A stretch of DNA of 11,527 nucleotides from contig DAIOHQ010000160.1 of assembly GCA_036744635.1 (NCBI GenBank), forward strand, positions 1 through 11,527. Direction: 5' to 3'. The stretch is from DAIOHQ01 sp036744635 (GTDB taxonomy: Bacteria > Planctomycetota > Phycisphaerae > Tepidisphaerales > Tepidisphaeraceae). Shown piece by piece: positions 6,685-11,527 of this stretch; positions within the stretch are counted from its first letter, which is position 1; each line of letters begins with the position of its first letter. The notes below the pieces were generated by a model that saw nothing but the letters and a program-made list of their open reading frames with translations, was not told the DNA's origin and made no database searches. Both the position numbers and the translations under genes were made by a program.

Positions 6685-8316
6685 ATGAATTCCCTGTTTC
6701 GCCTGATGATTCCCGAGATGATCCTCGCCACGGTCGCCTGCTTTCTTTTTCTGCTGGGCGTGTCGCGCAAGCCGTCATCGCGCTCTCTCGCGGCCCTCAT
6801 CGCCCTGCTCACCCTCATCGTCGTCTTCATCTGGCAGCTCGCCAATCCGGTCAGCTCCGCCGGCATGGCGGATGACACCAACACCATCCACCTTTTCTCC
6901 TTCGGCCAGTACATCAAGCTGCTCGCCAGCGGCGTCGGTATCCTGCTTGTCCTGCTGGCCTGGCCGAGCAACCGCGACGCCACCGGCAATGCCGCCCTCA
7001 ACTTCGGCGAAGAATCCGGCGAATTTTTCGCGCTCATGCTGCTGAGCATCACCGGCGTCTTCCTCGTCGCCGGCGCCAACGACATCATCCTGCTGTTCCT
7101 CGGCATCGAGCTGGCCAGCATCCCCACCTACATCATGGTCTCGATCTCCCGGCCTCTGCCGGTGGCGCAGGAAGCAGGCGTCAAATACTTCTTCCTGGGC
7201 GCCATGGCGGCCGCGATCATGCTCTTTGGTTTCAGTTATCTGTACGGCACCACCGGCCTGACCAAGATCAGCGAAATTTCCGCGCTGTTTCACCGCTCCG
7301 TCGGTTCGGTGTATCCCAACAACCTACCGCCCATCCTCACGACTTGGCAGCTCCTGGCGGTCCTGATGCTCCTGGCCGGTTTCGCCTTCAAGATCGCCGC
7401 CGTCCCGCTGCACTTTTATGCCGGTGACGTCTACCAGGGCGCCGCCACGCCGGTCACCGCCTTCCTCGCCTTCATCCCCAAGACCAGCGGCTTTGTCGCC
7501 ATCATCAAGCTGCTGTTCATGGCCGGCGGCGGCTCGTTCATGCTCCCCGAAACCATCATCAAGACGCTCTGGGTGATCGCCGCCCTGACCATGACCGTCG
7601 GCAACGTCCTCGGCCTGCTGCAGTTCAACGTCAAGCGCGTCCTCGCCTACAGCTCCATCGCCCACAGCGGCTACATGCTGGTCGGGCTGACTGCCCTGAT
7701 CAGCGCCACCAGCGCCGCCGTGCAGACCGAGGCGCTGCAGGGTGTGCTCTTTTATCTGGCCGCCTATGGCATCATGAATGCCGGCGCCTTCGGCGTGCTG
7801 ACGCTCCTTCCCGCCCGCCGCGCTGCCGTCGCCACCAGCGCTGAAACGTTCGAGGATCTCGCAGGCGAAGGCCGCAAGCATCCCGCCCTTGGCCTGGCCA
7901 TGGCCGTCTGCTGCTTCAGCCTCACCGGCCTGCCCCTCACCATCGGCTTCTTCGGCAAGCTCTTCCTCATCAAGCCCGCCCTCGACGTCGGCACCCGCTC
8001 GATGAACTGGCTGGTCGTCATCACCATGGTCAACGCCGCCATTTCCGCGGCCTATTACCTCCGCATCGTCGGCGCCATGTTCCTGCGCGATGAGCCCAAA
8101 CAACTGCCCGGCGAAGCCCCGGCCGGCGAGATCCGCGCCAACTTTTCCATGCCCGTGCTCGCCGCCGTCATCCTCTCGGTCGCCGGCACGCTCCTCTTCG
8201 GCATCATCCTCCCCGCCACCAGCCGCCTCACCACCCGCACCACCGACGCCGCCGCGACTGTGGATCACATCTCCCCCATCCAACCGGCGGCCGAAACAAC
8301 GGCTTTGGCCAGATGA
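6685..8316 (+). CDS. nuoN: NADH-quinone oxidoreductase subunit N (antiporter-like)
   Basis: This 543-aa membrane protein is the third antiporter-like subunit of complex I. The N-terminal motif LIPEM-like segment (RLMIPEMILATVACFLFLLG) is typical of NuoN. The conserved glutamate is E142 in LGIELASIPTYIMV, followed by EAGVKYFFLGAMAAAIMLFG. The lysine is K236 in GFAFKIAAVPLHFYAGDVYQ, followed by GAATPVTAFLAFIPK, which distinguishes NuoN from NuoL and NuoM. Later signatures are KRVLAYSSIAHSGYMLVG and FSLTGLPLTIGFFGK. Unlike NuoL and NuoM it has no His-rich loop. Length is near normal for the family. GGGA about 10 nt upstream of ATG 6685 is a fair ribosome site. The gene uses noticeably more C-ending codons (GCC, ATC, CTC) than nuoJ-L. 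It is the last nuo gene here, and I see no clear terminator after it. Confidence 0.97.
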   Translation: MNSLFRLMIPEMILATVACFLFLLGVSRKPSSRSLAALIALLTLIVVFIWQLANPVSSAGMADDTNTIHLFSFGQYIKLLASGVGILLVLLAWPSNRDATGNAALNFGEESGEFFALMLLSITGVFLVAGANDIILLFLGIELASIPTYIMVSISRPLPVAQEAGVKYFFLGAMAAAIMLFGFSYLYGTTGLTKISEISALFHRSVGSVYPNNLPPILTTWQLLAVLMLLAGFAFKIAAVPLHFYAGDVYQGAATPVTAFLAFIPKTSGFVAIIKLLFMAGGGSFMLPETIIKTLWVIAALTMTVGNVLGLLQFNVKRVLAYSSIAHSGYMLVGLTALISATSAAVQTEALQGVLFYLAAYGIMNAGAFGVLTLLPARRAAVATSAETFEDLAGEGRKHPALGLAMAVCCFSLTGLPLTIGFFGKLFLIKPALDVGTRSMNWLVVITMVNAAISAAYYLRIVGAMFLRDEPKQLPGEAPAGEIRANFSMPVLAAVILSVAGTLLFGIILPATSRLTTRTTDAAATVDHISPIQPAAETTALAR

Positions 8317-8373
8317 TGACGGCGCACCAACGTCCGGCCATCCGCGCGGGATTCTGTTTGCGCCCAGCGACGA

Positions 8374-8394
8374 TGCTATAATCTGGCAACGGAG
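8374..8394 (+). promoter_or_regulatory. Extended -10 promoter and ribosome site of a decayed vapBC-type locus
   Basis: TGCTATAAT (8374-8382) is a perfect extended -10 element (TG-N-TATAAT). GGAG at 8391-8394 lies 8 nt before the ATG at 8403. A good -35 is not seen: TTCTGT at 8352 is 19 nt away, but an extended -10 can work without one. The predicted transcript would start close to the ribosome site and lead into the short stub and the vapC remnant. Confidence 0.55.
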
Positions 8395-8402
8395 TGTGTC
8401 CT

Positions 8403-8459
8403 ATGTCTGACACGATCGAATTCCAAACGTTGCAACGGCAGAAGTATTTCCTTTCGTGA
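8403..8459 (+). other. 18-codon stub ORF behind a good promoter and ribosome site
   Basis: ATG 8403 follows GGAG by 8 nt and opens MSDTIEFQTLQRQKYFLS before TGA at 8457. The same reading frame resumes right after the stop and becomes the VapC C-terminal half. This fits the first codons of the original locus (antitoxin or toxin) joined to the toxin tail by an internal deletion. The 18 residues match no family that I recognise, so it could also be a chance ORF. Confidence 0.35.
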
Positions 8460-8474
8460 TTCGTTTCTCTCACC

Positions 8475-8663
8475 TTTGACGACGCGGCCGCCGAATGCTA
8501 CGGAACAATGCGATTCGACCTCGAGTCCTTGGGAACGCCAATCGGCCCTAATGATCTGCTGATTGCATCCATCGCCGTCGCCAACGGTGTCGCACTGGTA
8601 ACGCATAACCGCAGTGAATTCGGCCGGGTGACGAATCTGATTGTCGATGACTGGGAAGCGTGA
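8475..8663 (+). pseudogene. Truncated VapC-type PIN-domain toxin (C-terminal half)
   Basis: The 62 codons read FDDAAAECYG, then LESLGTPIGPNDLLIASIAV and LVTHNRSEFGRV, ending VDDWEA. This is the C-terminal half of a VapC ribonuclease toxin, a family usually near 130 aa. GPNDLLIA carries the third conserved acidic residue of the PIN active site, and THNRSEF matches the TNN-x-x-(D/E)F motif. The N-terminal half with LDTN and the first acidic residues is absent. The frame is closed upstream by TGA (8457), and the only internal ATG (8508) would give a 51-aa fragment, so no active nuclease is expected. No intact VapB antitoxin lies beside it. The identification as VapC is firm by motif, and the deletion mechanism is an inference. 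Confidence 0.85.
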
Positions 8664-8719
8664 TACCGACATCGCCCTGCCCGCATCTGTCCTGTACAGG
8701 CCCGAGCTGAATCCTCGCG

Positions 8720-8765
8720 AATCCAGCAAATGCCAATCCAGCGAATGCCAAATCCAGCGAATGCC
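8720..8765. repeat. Three tandem copies of a 15-bp unit upstream of the methyltransferase
   Basis: The unit AATCCAGC(A/G)AATGCC occurs at 8720-8734, 8735-8749 and, after one extra A, 8751-8765. A perfect 10-bp palindrome GGCAATTGCC follows at 8770-8779. The array ends about 97 nt before the methyltransferase start. It could be a regulator binding array or a simple slippage product. The remaining sequence from 8664 to 8861 shows no gene. Confidence 0.7.
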
Positions 8766-8861
8766 TATTGGCAATTGCCCTCCGTGCGACTACCCTGCAA
8801 CACTCCAACTGCGCCGCGGATCACCCGGCGCGCACAAAAATCAGGGAAGGTTCAACCGCCC

Positions 8862-9524
8862 ATGCAGGAAGCCAGCACCAAGAAAATTTACGATATTCAC
8901 TCGATGTTCTACGACGCCACCTTCGGCCGGCTCGTCAAGCGCCGCATCGCCCGCGCCATCTCCCACATGAACATCGCCGACACCGACAGAATCCTCGACC
9001 TCGGCATCGGCACCGGCGTCTCGCTTAATTTCTACCCCAATCGCGGCCGGATCATCGGCGTCGACCTCTCCAGCGGAATGCTCCGCGAAGCCCGCAAGAA
9101 AATCCGCGAGCGCGGCCTCGACCACGCCAGCGTCTTTCAGGCCGACGCCCTGCACCTTCCCTTCGCCGACGACACCTTCGACCACGTCTTCATCAGCCAC
9201 GTGATCAGCGTCGTCAGTGACCCGTATATGCTCATCCAGGAGGCCCAGCGCGTCGGCAAACCGGGGGCGCGGATCGTAATCGTCAACCATTTCCAATCCA
9301 CCAACCGCTTCATCGCCATGGTGGAAAAGTGGCTCTGCCCGCTCTGCACCAAGCTCGGCTGGCGCAGCGATCTTGCCCTGCAGGACCTCATCCGCCGCAC
9401 CGGCGTCGAGATCGACTATCGCTACAAGCTGGAAAGCATCGACCTCTGGGAAACTGTCGTCATCACCAATCGCAAGAACGGTGCGCCCGCCTTACTCCTC
9501 CACCGCCATTCCGAAGCGGCGTGA
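8862..9524 (+). CDS. Class I SAM-dependent methyltransferase, PmtA-like (phospholipid N-methyltransferase candidate)
   Basis: This 220-aa soluble protein has a Rossmann methyltransferase fold. Motif I is LDLGIGTG (45-52), the acidic SAM-binding residue is D68 in GVDLSSGML, and the acidic loop QADALHLPFADDTFDHV spans 93-109. The motif VISVVSDP (114-121), followed by KPGARIVIVNHF (133-144), closely resembles bacterial PmtA enzymes of the Rhodobacter/Sinorhizobium type, which methylate phosphatidylethanolamine towards phosphatidylcholine. YDIHSMFYDATFG (10-22) fits the N-terminal helix of that group. The substrate is inferred, and other UbiE-like substrates remain possible. ATG 8862 has GGGAAGG (8844-8850) 11 nt upstream. 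The open frame back to 8730 only reads through the tandem repeats. It has its own gaps on both sides and is not part of the nuo operon. Confidence 0.85.
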   Translation: MQEASTKKIYDIHSMFYDATFGRLVKRRIARAISHMNIADTDRILDLGIGTGVSLNFYPNRGRIIGVDLSSGMLREARKKIRERGLDHASVFQADALHLPFADDTFDHVFISHVISVVSDPYMLIQEAQRVGKPGARIVIVNHFQSTNRFIAMVEKWLCPLCTKLGWRSDLALQDLIRRTGVEIDYRYKLESIDLWETVVITNRKNGAPALLLHRHSEAA

Positions 9525-9537
9525 GAACTCTCTCACG
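9520..9537. repeat. Hairpin over the methyltransferase stop codon
   Basis: CGTGAGA (9520-9526) and TCTCACG (9531-9537) are perfect 7-bp complements with the loop ACTC, spanning the TGA stop at 9522-9524. A weaker hairpin follows (TGCGC 9551-9555 with GCGCA 9563-9567, then TGTTTTT). Together they may end the transcript, but neither is a classic terminator. Confidence 0.4.
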
Positions 9538-9595
9538 TGCGGATGCATCTTGCGCGGGTGCAGCGCATGTTTTTGGCAACCGTCTTTTTCCGGCC

Positions 9596-9680
9596 CCCTC
9601 GCCCGGTACTCCGGGAGAGGGCTGGGGTGAGGGATCTTCACCCTCACCCTAACCCTCTCCCACGCGTACGTGGGCGAGGG
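9596..9680. repeat. Double-hairpin repeat with 'ccctctcc...gagaggg' units
   Basis: Hairpin one pairs 9596-9606 with 9611-9621 (10 of 11 bp). Its apex contains GGTACTCCG (9605-9613). Hairpin two pairs 9653-9664 with 9669-9680 (11 of 12 bp). The two units also face each other as an inverted pair: 9615-9633 matches the complement of 9641-9659 at 17 of 19 positions. The first unit (9596-9633) recurs in the same orientation at 11485-11522. Spurious proteins reading PHPSPLPEYRARG come from this repeat type. It lies directly upstream of the HigB remnant. Confidence 0.9.
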
Positions 9681-9716
9681 GACCGGGAGTGGCATCGCCA
9701 AAAATGAGCGCTACAC

Positions 9717-9800
9717 CCCTATGACGCCGAAATCGTCGAAGTCCTCGACGTCCTGACCCATGCTGAATACGATAAGAACGCTTGGAATTCGAAGTATTAG
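9717..9800 (+). pseudogene. C-terminal remnant of a HigB-type mRNA interferase toxin
   Basis: The frame 9717-9800 reads PYDAEIVEVLDVLTHAEYDK, then NAWNSKY and TAG. VLTHAEYDKxxW is the characteristic C-terminal strand and tail of HigB toxins, RelE-fold ribosome-dependent mRNA interferases of about 95-100 aa. Only the last 27 residues or so remain. Upstream the frame is closed by TGA at 9705-9707, and the double-hairpin repeat occupies the place where the toxin body should be. The stop lies 2 nt before the higA-like start, the toxin-first arrangement typical of higBA. The toxin is therefore predicted dead. The call rests on a short but distinctive motif together with the HigA neighbour. Confidence 0.75.
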
Positions 9801-9802
9801 CA

Positions 9803-10219
9803 ATGACAACAACAGCCGCACCAACTTCGCCCGACGCCTACCTCGAATTGGTCCGGTCTTTTCCCCTGCGGCCCATTCGTTCCCGCACCGCCCATCAGCA
9901 GGCCGAGGCAATGCTCCGTAGTCGCGCCGGCAGGAAGAGCCCGGCCATTCGCGACTGCAAAACCGTCCTGGCCTTGCTGATCGCCGAATATGAACGCTCC
10001 GCGAATCTCCGCCTCGATACCTCGAAAGTCACCGCGGCCGAAATCGTCCTCCACCTTCTTCATGAACGCGATATGAGCATCAACGCATTGTCAAAACTTC
10101 TCGGCCTCTCCCAAAGTTCGCTGAGCGAGATGCTCAATGGCCGCCGAGACTGGAGCAAGTCCGCAATTGTCGGCGTTTCCCACTATTTCGGCCTGCAACC
10201 AGGACTGTTTCTGCGCTAG
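9803..10219 (+). CDS. higA: HigA-type antitoxin / XRE-family transcriptional regulator
   Basis: This 138-aa protein begins with the family segment YLELVRSFPLRPIRS (13-27), typical of the HigA antitoxin group found with HigB toxins. A helical linker follows, and then a helix-turn-helix of the XRE type at about 91-129 (INALSKLLGLSQSSLSEMLN...IVGVSHYFGL). In intact systems the protein binds and neutralises HigB and represses its own promoter. Here the toxin is reduced to a stub, so it is an orphan that may act only as a DNA-binding regulator. ATG 9803 is preferred because it lies 2 nt after the toxin stop and gives the family N-terminus. The TTG at 9782 would sit inside the toxin remnant. The ribosome site is weak (GAAG, 8 nt upstream). 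It ends 41 nt before the dehydrogenase gene. Confidence 0.85.
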   Translation: MTTTAAPTSPDAYLELVRSFPLRPIRSRTAHQQAEAMLRSRAGRKSPAIRDCKTVLALLIAEYERSANLRLDTSKVTAAEIVLHLLHERDMSINALSKLLGLSQSSLSEMLNGRRDWSKSAIVGVSHYFGLQPGLFLR

Positions 10220-10260
10220 AGAAATTTCATGTTCGTTTCCCCGCCTTCAGGAGCATCGAC

Positions 10261-11433
10261 ATGGACAAAGTTCGCATCGGCGTGATCGGCCTGGGCGCCA
10301 TCGGCGGCCGACATGCCGCTTATATCAATTCGGTCGACGGCGCCGCCCTGGCCGCTCTCTGCGACGCCGACGCCCCGCGCTTGAAAAAACTCGGCCAGCA
10401 ATATGGCGTACAAACCTTCAACACCTATCCCGAACTGATCGATTCCGGCGCCGTCGACGCCATCCTCATCGCCACTCCCCACTTTTCCCATTCCGAAATC
10501 GCCCGCCACGCCTTCGCCGCCGGCCTGCACGTCCTGTGCGAAAAGCCGCTGAGCGTCACCATCAAGGAAGGCCGGCGGATGGTCGACGAATACAACCGCC
10601 ATCCCCACCTGAAATTCGCCCTGATGTTCCAGCAGCGCACCTGGGCGATGTACGCCACGCTCCGCAAGTACATCGCCGAAGGCGAGCTCGGCGAGATCAC
10701 CCGCGTCACCTGGCTCATCACCGACTGGTTTCGCACCTGGTCGTACTACGCCTCCGGCGGCTGGCGGGCCACCTGGGCCGAGGAAGGCGGCGGCGTTCTG
10801 ATCAACCAGTGCCCCCACAACCTCGACCTCATGCAATGGTGCGTCGGCATGATGCCCAGCAAAGTCACCGCCGTCGCCTGCATCGGCAAGACTCATCCGA
10901 TCGAGGTTGAAGACGAAGTCAGCGCCATTCTCGAATACCCCAACGGCGCCATCGGCCACTTCATGACCAGCACCGGCGAGGCCCCCGGCACCAACCGCCT
11001 GGAGATCTGCGGCGACCGCGGCAAGATTGTCGCCGAAAACTGGAAGCTGCACTTCTCCCGCACCCGCAAGAGCGTCCGCGAGATGCGCGAAACCAGCCCC
11101 CTGCGCAACGGCGGCCTGGAGACCTGGGAAATCGAAATCCCCACGCCCCCCGGCCCCAACGAAGGCCACAAAACCATCACCCAGAATTTCGTCAACGCCA
11201 TCCTGAAAAACGAACCCCTCTTCGCCACTGGCGCCGACGGCCTCAATGGCCTGGAACTCGGCAACGCCATCCTCATGGCCGGCCTCACCCGCACCCCGGT
11301 CAACCTCCCCATCGACGCCGACGAATACGAAGAATTCCTCGCCGGCCTCACCAAGAAATACGGCGGCACCAAACAGCTCCACCCCCTCACCGAAAAATTC
11401 GCCGCCGCCAAGTCCCGCCCTCTCCCCGCGTAA
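10261..11433 (+). CDS. Gfo/Idh/MocA family NAD(P)-dependent oxidoreductase
   Basis: This 390-aa cytosolic protein has an N-terminal Rossmann domain with GVIGLGAIGGRHA (GxGxxG at 10-15) and the family motif CEKPLSV (E94-K95-P96). The C-terminal substrate domain contains GGGVLINQCPHNLDLMQWCV with the likely catalytic His186 and Asp189, and then TSTGEAPGTNRLEICGDRGK. Members oxidise or epimerise sugars, inositols and related polyols with NAD(P). The substrate cannot be told from sequence. Length is normal and no signal peptide or Tat motif is seen, so it is intracellular, unlike the many exported planctomycete homologues. AGGAG (10249-10253) lies 7 nt before ATG 10261, the best ribosome site of the right half. 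It follows the higA-like gene by 41 nt and could share its transcript. No terminator is obvious in 11434-11484. Confidence 0.93.
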   Translation: MDKVRIGVIGLGAIGGRHAAYINSVDGAALAALCDADAPRLKKLGQQYGVQTFNTYPELIDSGAVDAILIATPHFSHSEIARHAFAAGLHVLCEKPLSVTIKEGRRMVDEYNRHPHLKFALMFQQRTWAMYATLRKYIAEGELGEITRVTWLITDWFRTWSYYASGGWRATWAEEGGGVLINQCPHNLDLMQWCVGMMPSKVTAVACIGKTHPIEVEDEVSAILEYPNGAIGHFMTSTGEAPGTNRLEICGDRGKIVAENWKLHFSRTRKSVREMRETSPLRNGGLETWEIEIPTPPGPNEGHKTITQNFVNAILKNEPLFATGADGLNGLELGNAILMAGLTRTPVNLPIDADEYEEFLAGLTKKYGGTKQLHPLTEKFAAAKSRPLPA

Positions 11434-11484
11434 TTTGCTCCTATCTTGGTGTACTGAAATCCTCCAATCGCTTCCGCTCTTACC

Positions 11485-11522
11485 CCCTCTCCTGGTACTC
11501 CGGGAGAGGGTTGGGGTGAGGG
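11485..11522. repeat. Second copy of the 'ccctctcc-ggtactcc-gggagaggg' repeat
   Basis: This 38-bp stretch matches 9596-9633 at 35 of 38 positions in the same orientation, including GGTACTCCG (11494-11502) at the hairpin apex and the tail GGGGTGAGGG. The window ends 5 nt later, so an inverted partner unit, as at 9641-9680, may lie outside. The two copies bracket the higBA remnant and the dehydrogenase gene. Confidence 0.88.
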
Positions 11523-11527
11523 CTCTG

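Noticed and set aside
6081..7127. Minus-strand frame containing TGVSPV...TGETPV
   Set aside because: These residues are the translation of the 6611-6667 palindrome, a common source of false proteins in repeat-rich genomes.
7324..8283. 319-aa minus-strand frame opposite nuoN
   Set aside because: It is a Gly/Asp/Glu-rich antisense translation of C-ending codons with no domain.
8730..8861. Upstream extension of the methyltransferase from ATG 8730
   Set aside because: It would translate the 15-bp tandem repeat into a low-complexity leader, while ATG 8862 gives a normal family N-terminus behind GGGAAGG.
9596..9680. Possible CRISPR or attachment site
   Set aside because: There are only two hairpin units with no regular spacers, and no cas or integrase genes in the window. 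It is better explained as a dispersed palindromic repeat.
10137..10910. 257-aa plus-strand frame overlapping higA and the dehydrogenase
   Set aside because: It is an Arg-rich out-of-frame product of the same GC-rich codons, and it overlaps two recognised genes.
10216..11382. 388-aa open frame on the minus strand, opposite the dehydrogenase
   Set aside because: It is a Gly/Ala/Asp/Val-rich antisense shadow, and the Gfo/Idh/MocA gene with its AGGAG site explains the region.

Overview
The window reads as a piece of a GC-rich planctomycete-type chromosome, most likely class Phycisphaerae. That is an inference. It rests on the type II pseudopilin at the left end (AFTLVELLVVIGIIAI N-terminus, NVLYSDGH C-terminus), an orphan nuoJKLMN block with an over-long NuoJ, a Gfo/Idh/MocA dehydrogenase, and gene gaps full of GC-rich palindromes of the 'gtagcacggg...' and 'ccctctcc...gagaggg' kinds. 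All convincing genes lie on the + strand.

Layout. 1-244: a hairpin repeat at the left edge and a leader. 245-877: a pseudopilin-like protein, closed by a clear intrinsic terminator (907-935). 936-1119: a short regulatory gap with a perfect TGTGA-N6-TCACA palindrome (954-969). 1120-8316: nuoJ, nuoK, nuoL, nuoM and nuoN, the membrane proton-pumping half of respiratory complex I. Palindromic repeats fill the nuoL-nuoM and nuoM-nuoN gaps. 8317-8861: the debris of a vapBC-type toxin-antitoxin locus (good promoter, ribosome site, 18-codon stub, then the C-terminal half of a VapC PIN domain), followed by a 15-bp tandem repeat. 8862-9524: a SAM-dependent methyltransferase resembling PmtA phospholipid N-methyltransferases. 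9525-9716: a double-hairpin repeat. 9717-10219: the C-terminal stub of a HigB-type toxin followed 2 nt later by an intact HigA-type antitoxin. 10261-11433: a Gfo/Idh/MocA oxidoreductase. 11485-11522: a second copy of the repeat seen at 9596-9633.

How the parts work together. NuoJ-N form the membrane arm that couples quinone reduction to proton translocation. The peripheral NADH-oxidising subunits and NuoA/H are not in this window and must be encoded elsewhere. The terminator before nuoJ and the CRP/FNR-like palindrome suggest a separate, possibly catabolite- or redox-controlled promoter. Right of nuoN the window becomes a mosaic of toxin-antitoxin relics, repeats and single metabolic genes, which suggests accessory or rearranged sequence.

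I do not see a convincing new multi-gene system. The most unusual pattern is that at least three different palindrome families share one 9-bp core, GGTACTCCG / CGGAGTACC. It occurs five times, always between genes. The two decayed toxin genes and the CRP-like site are the other points worth a check.
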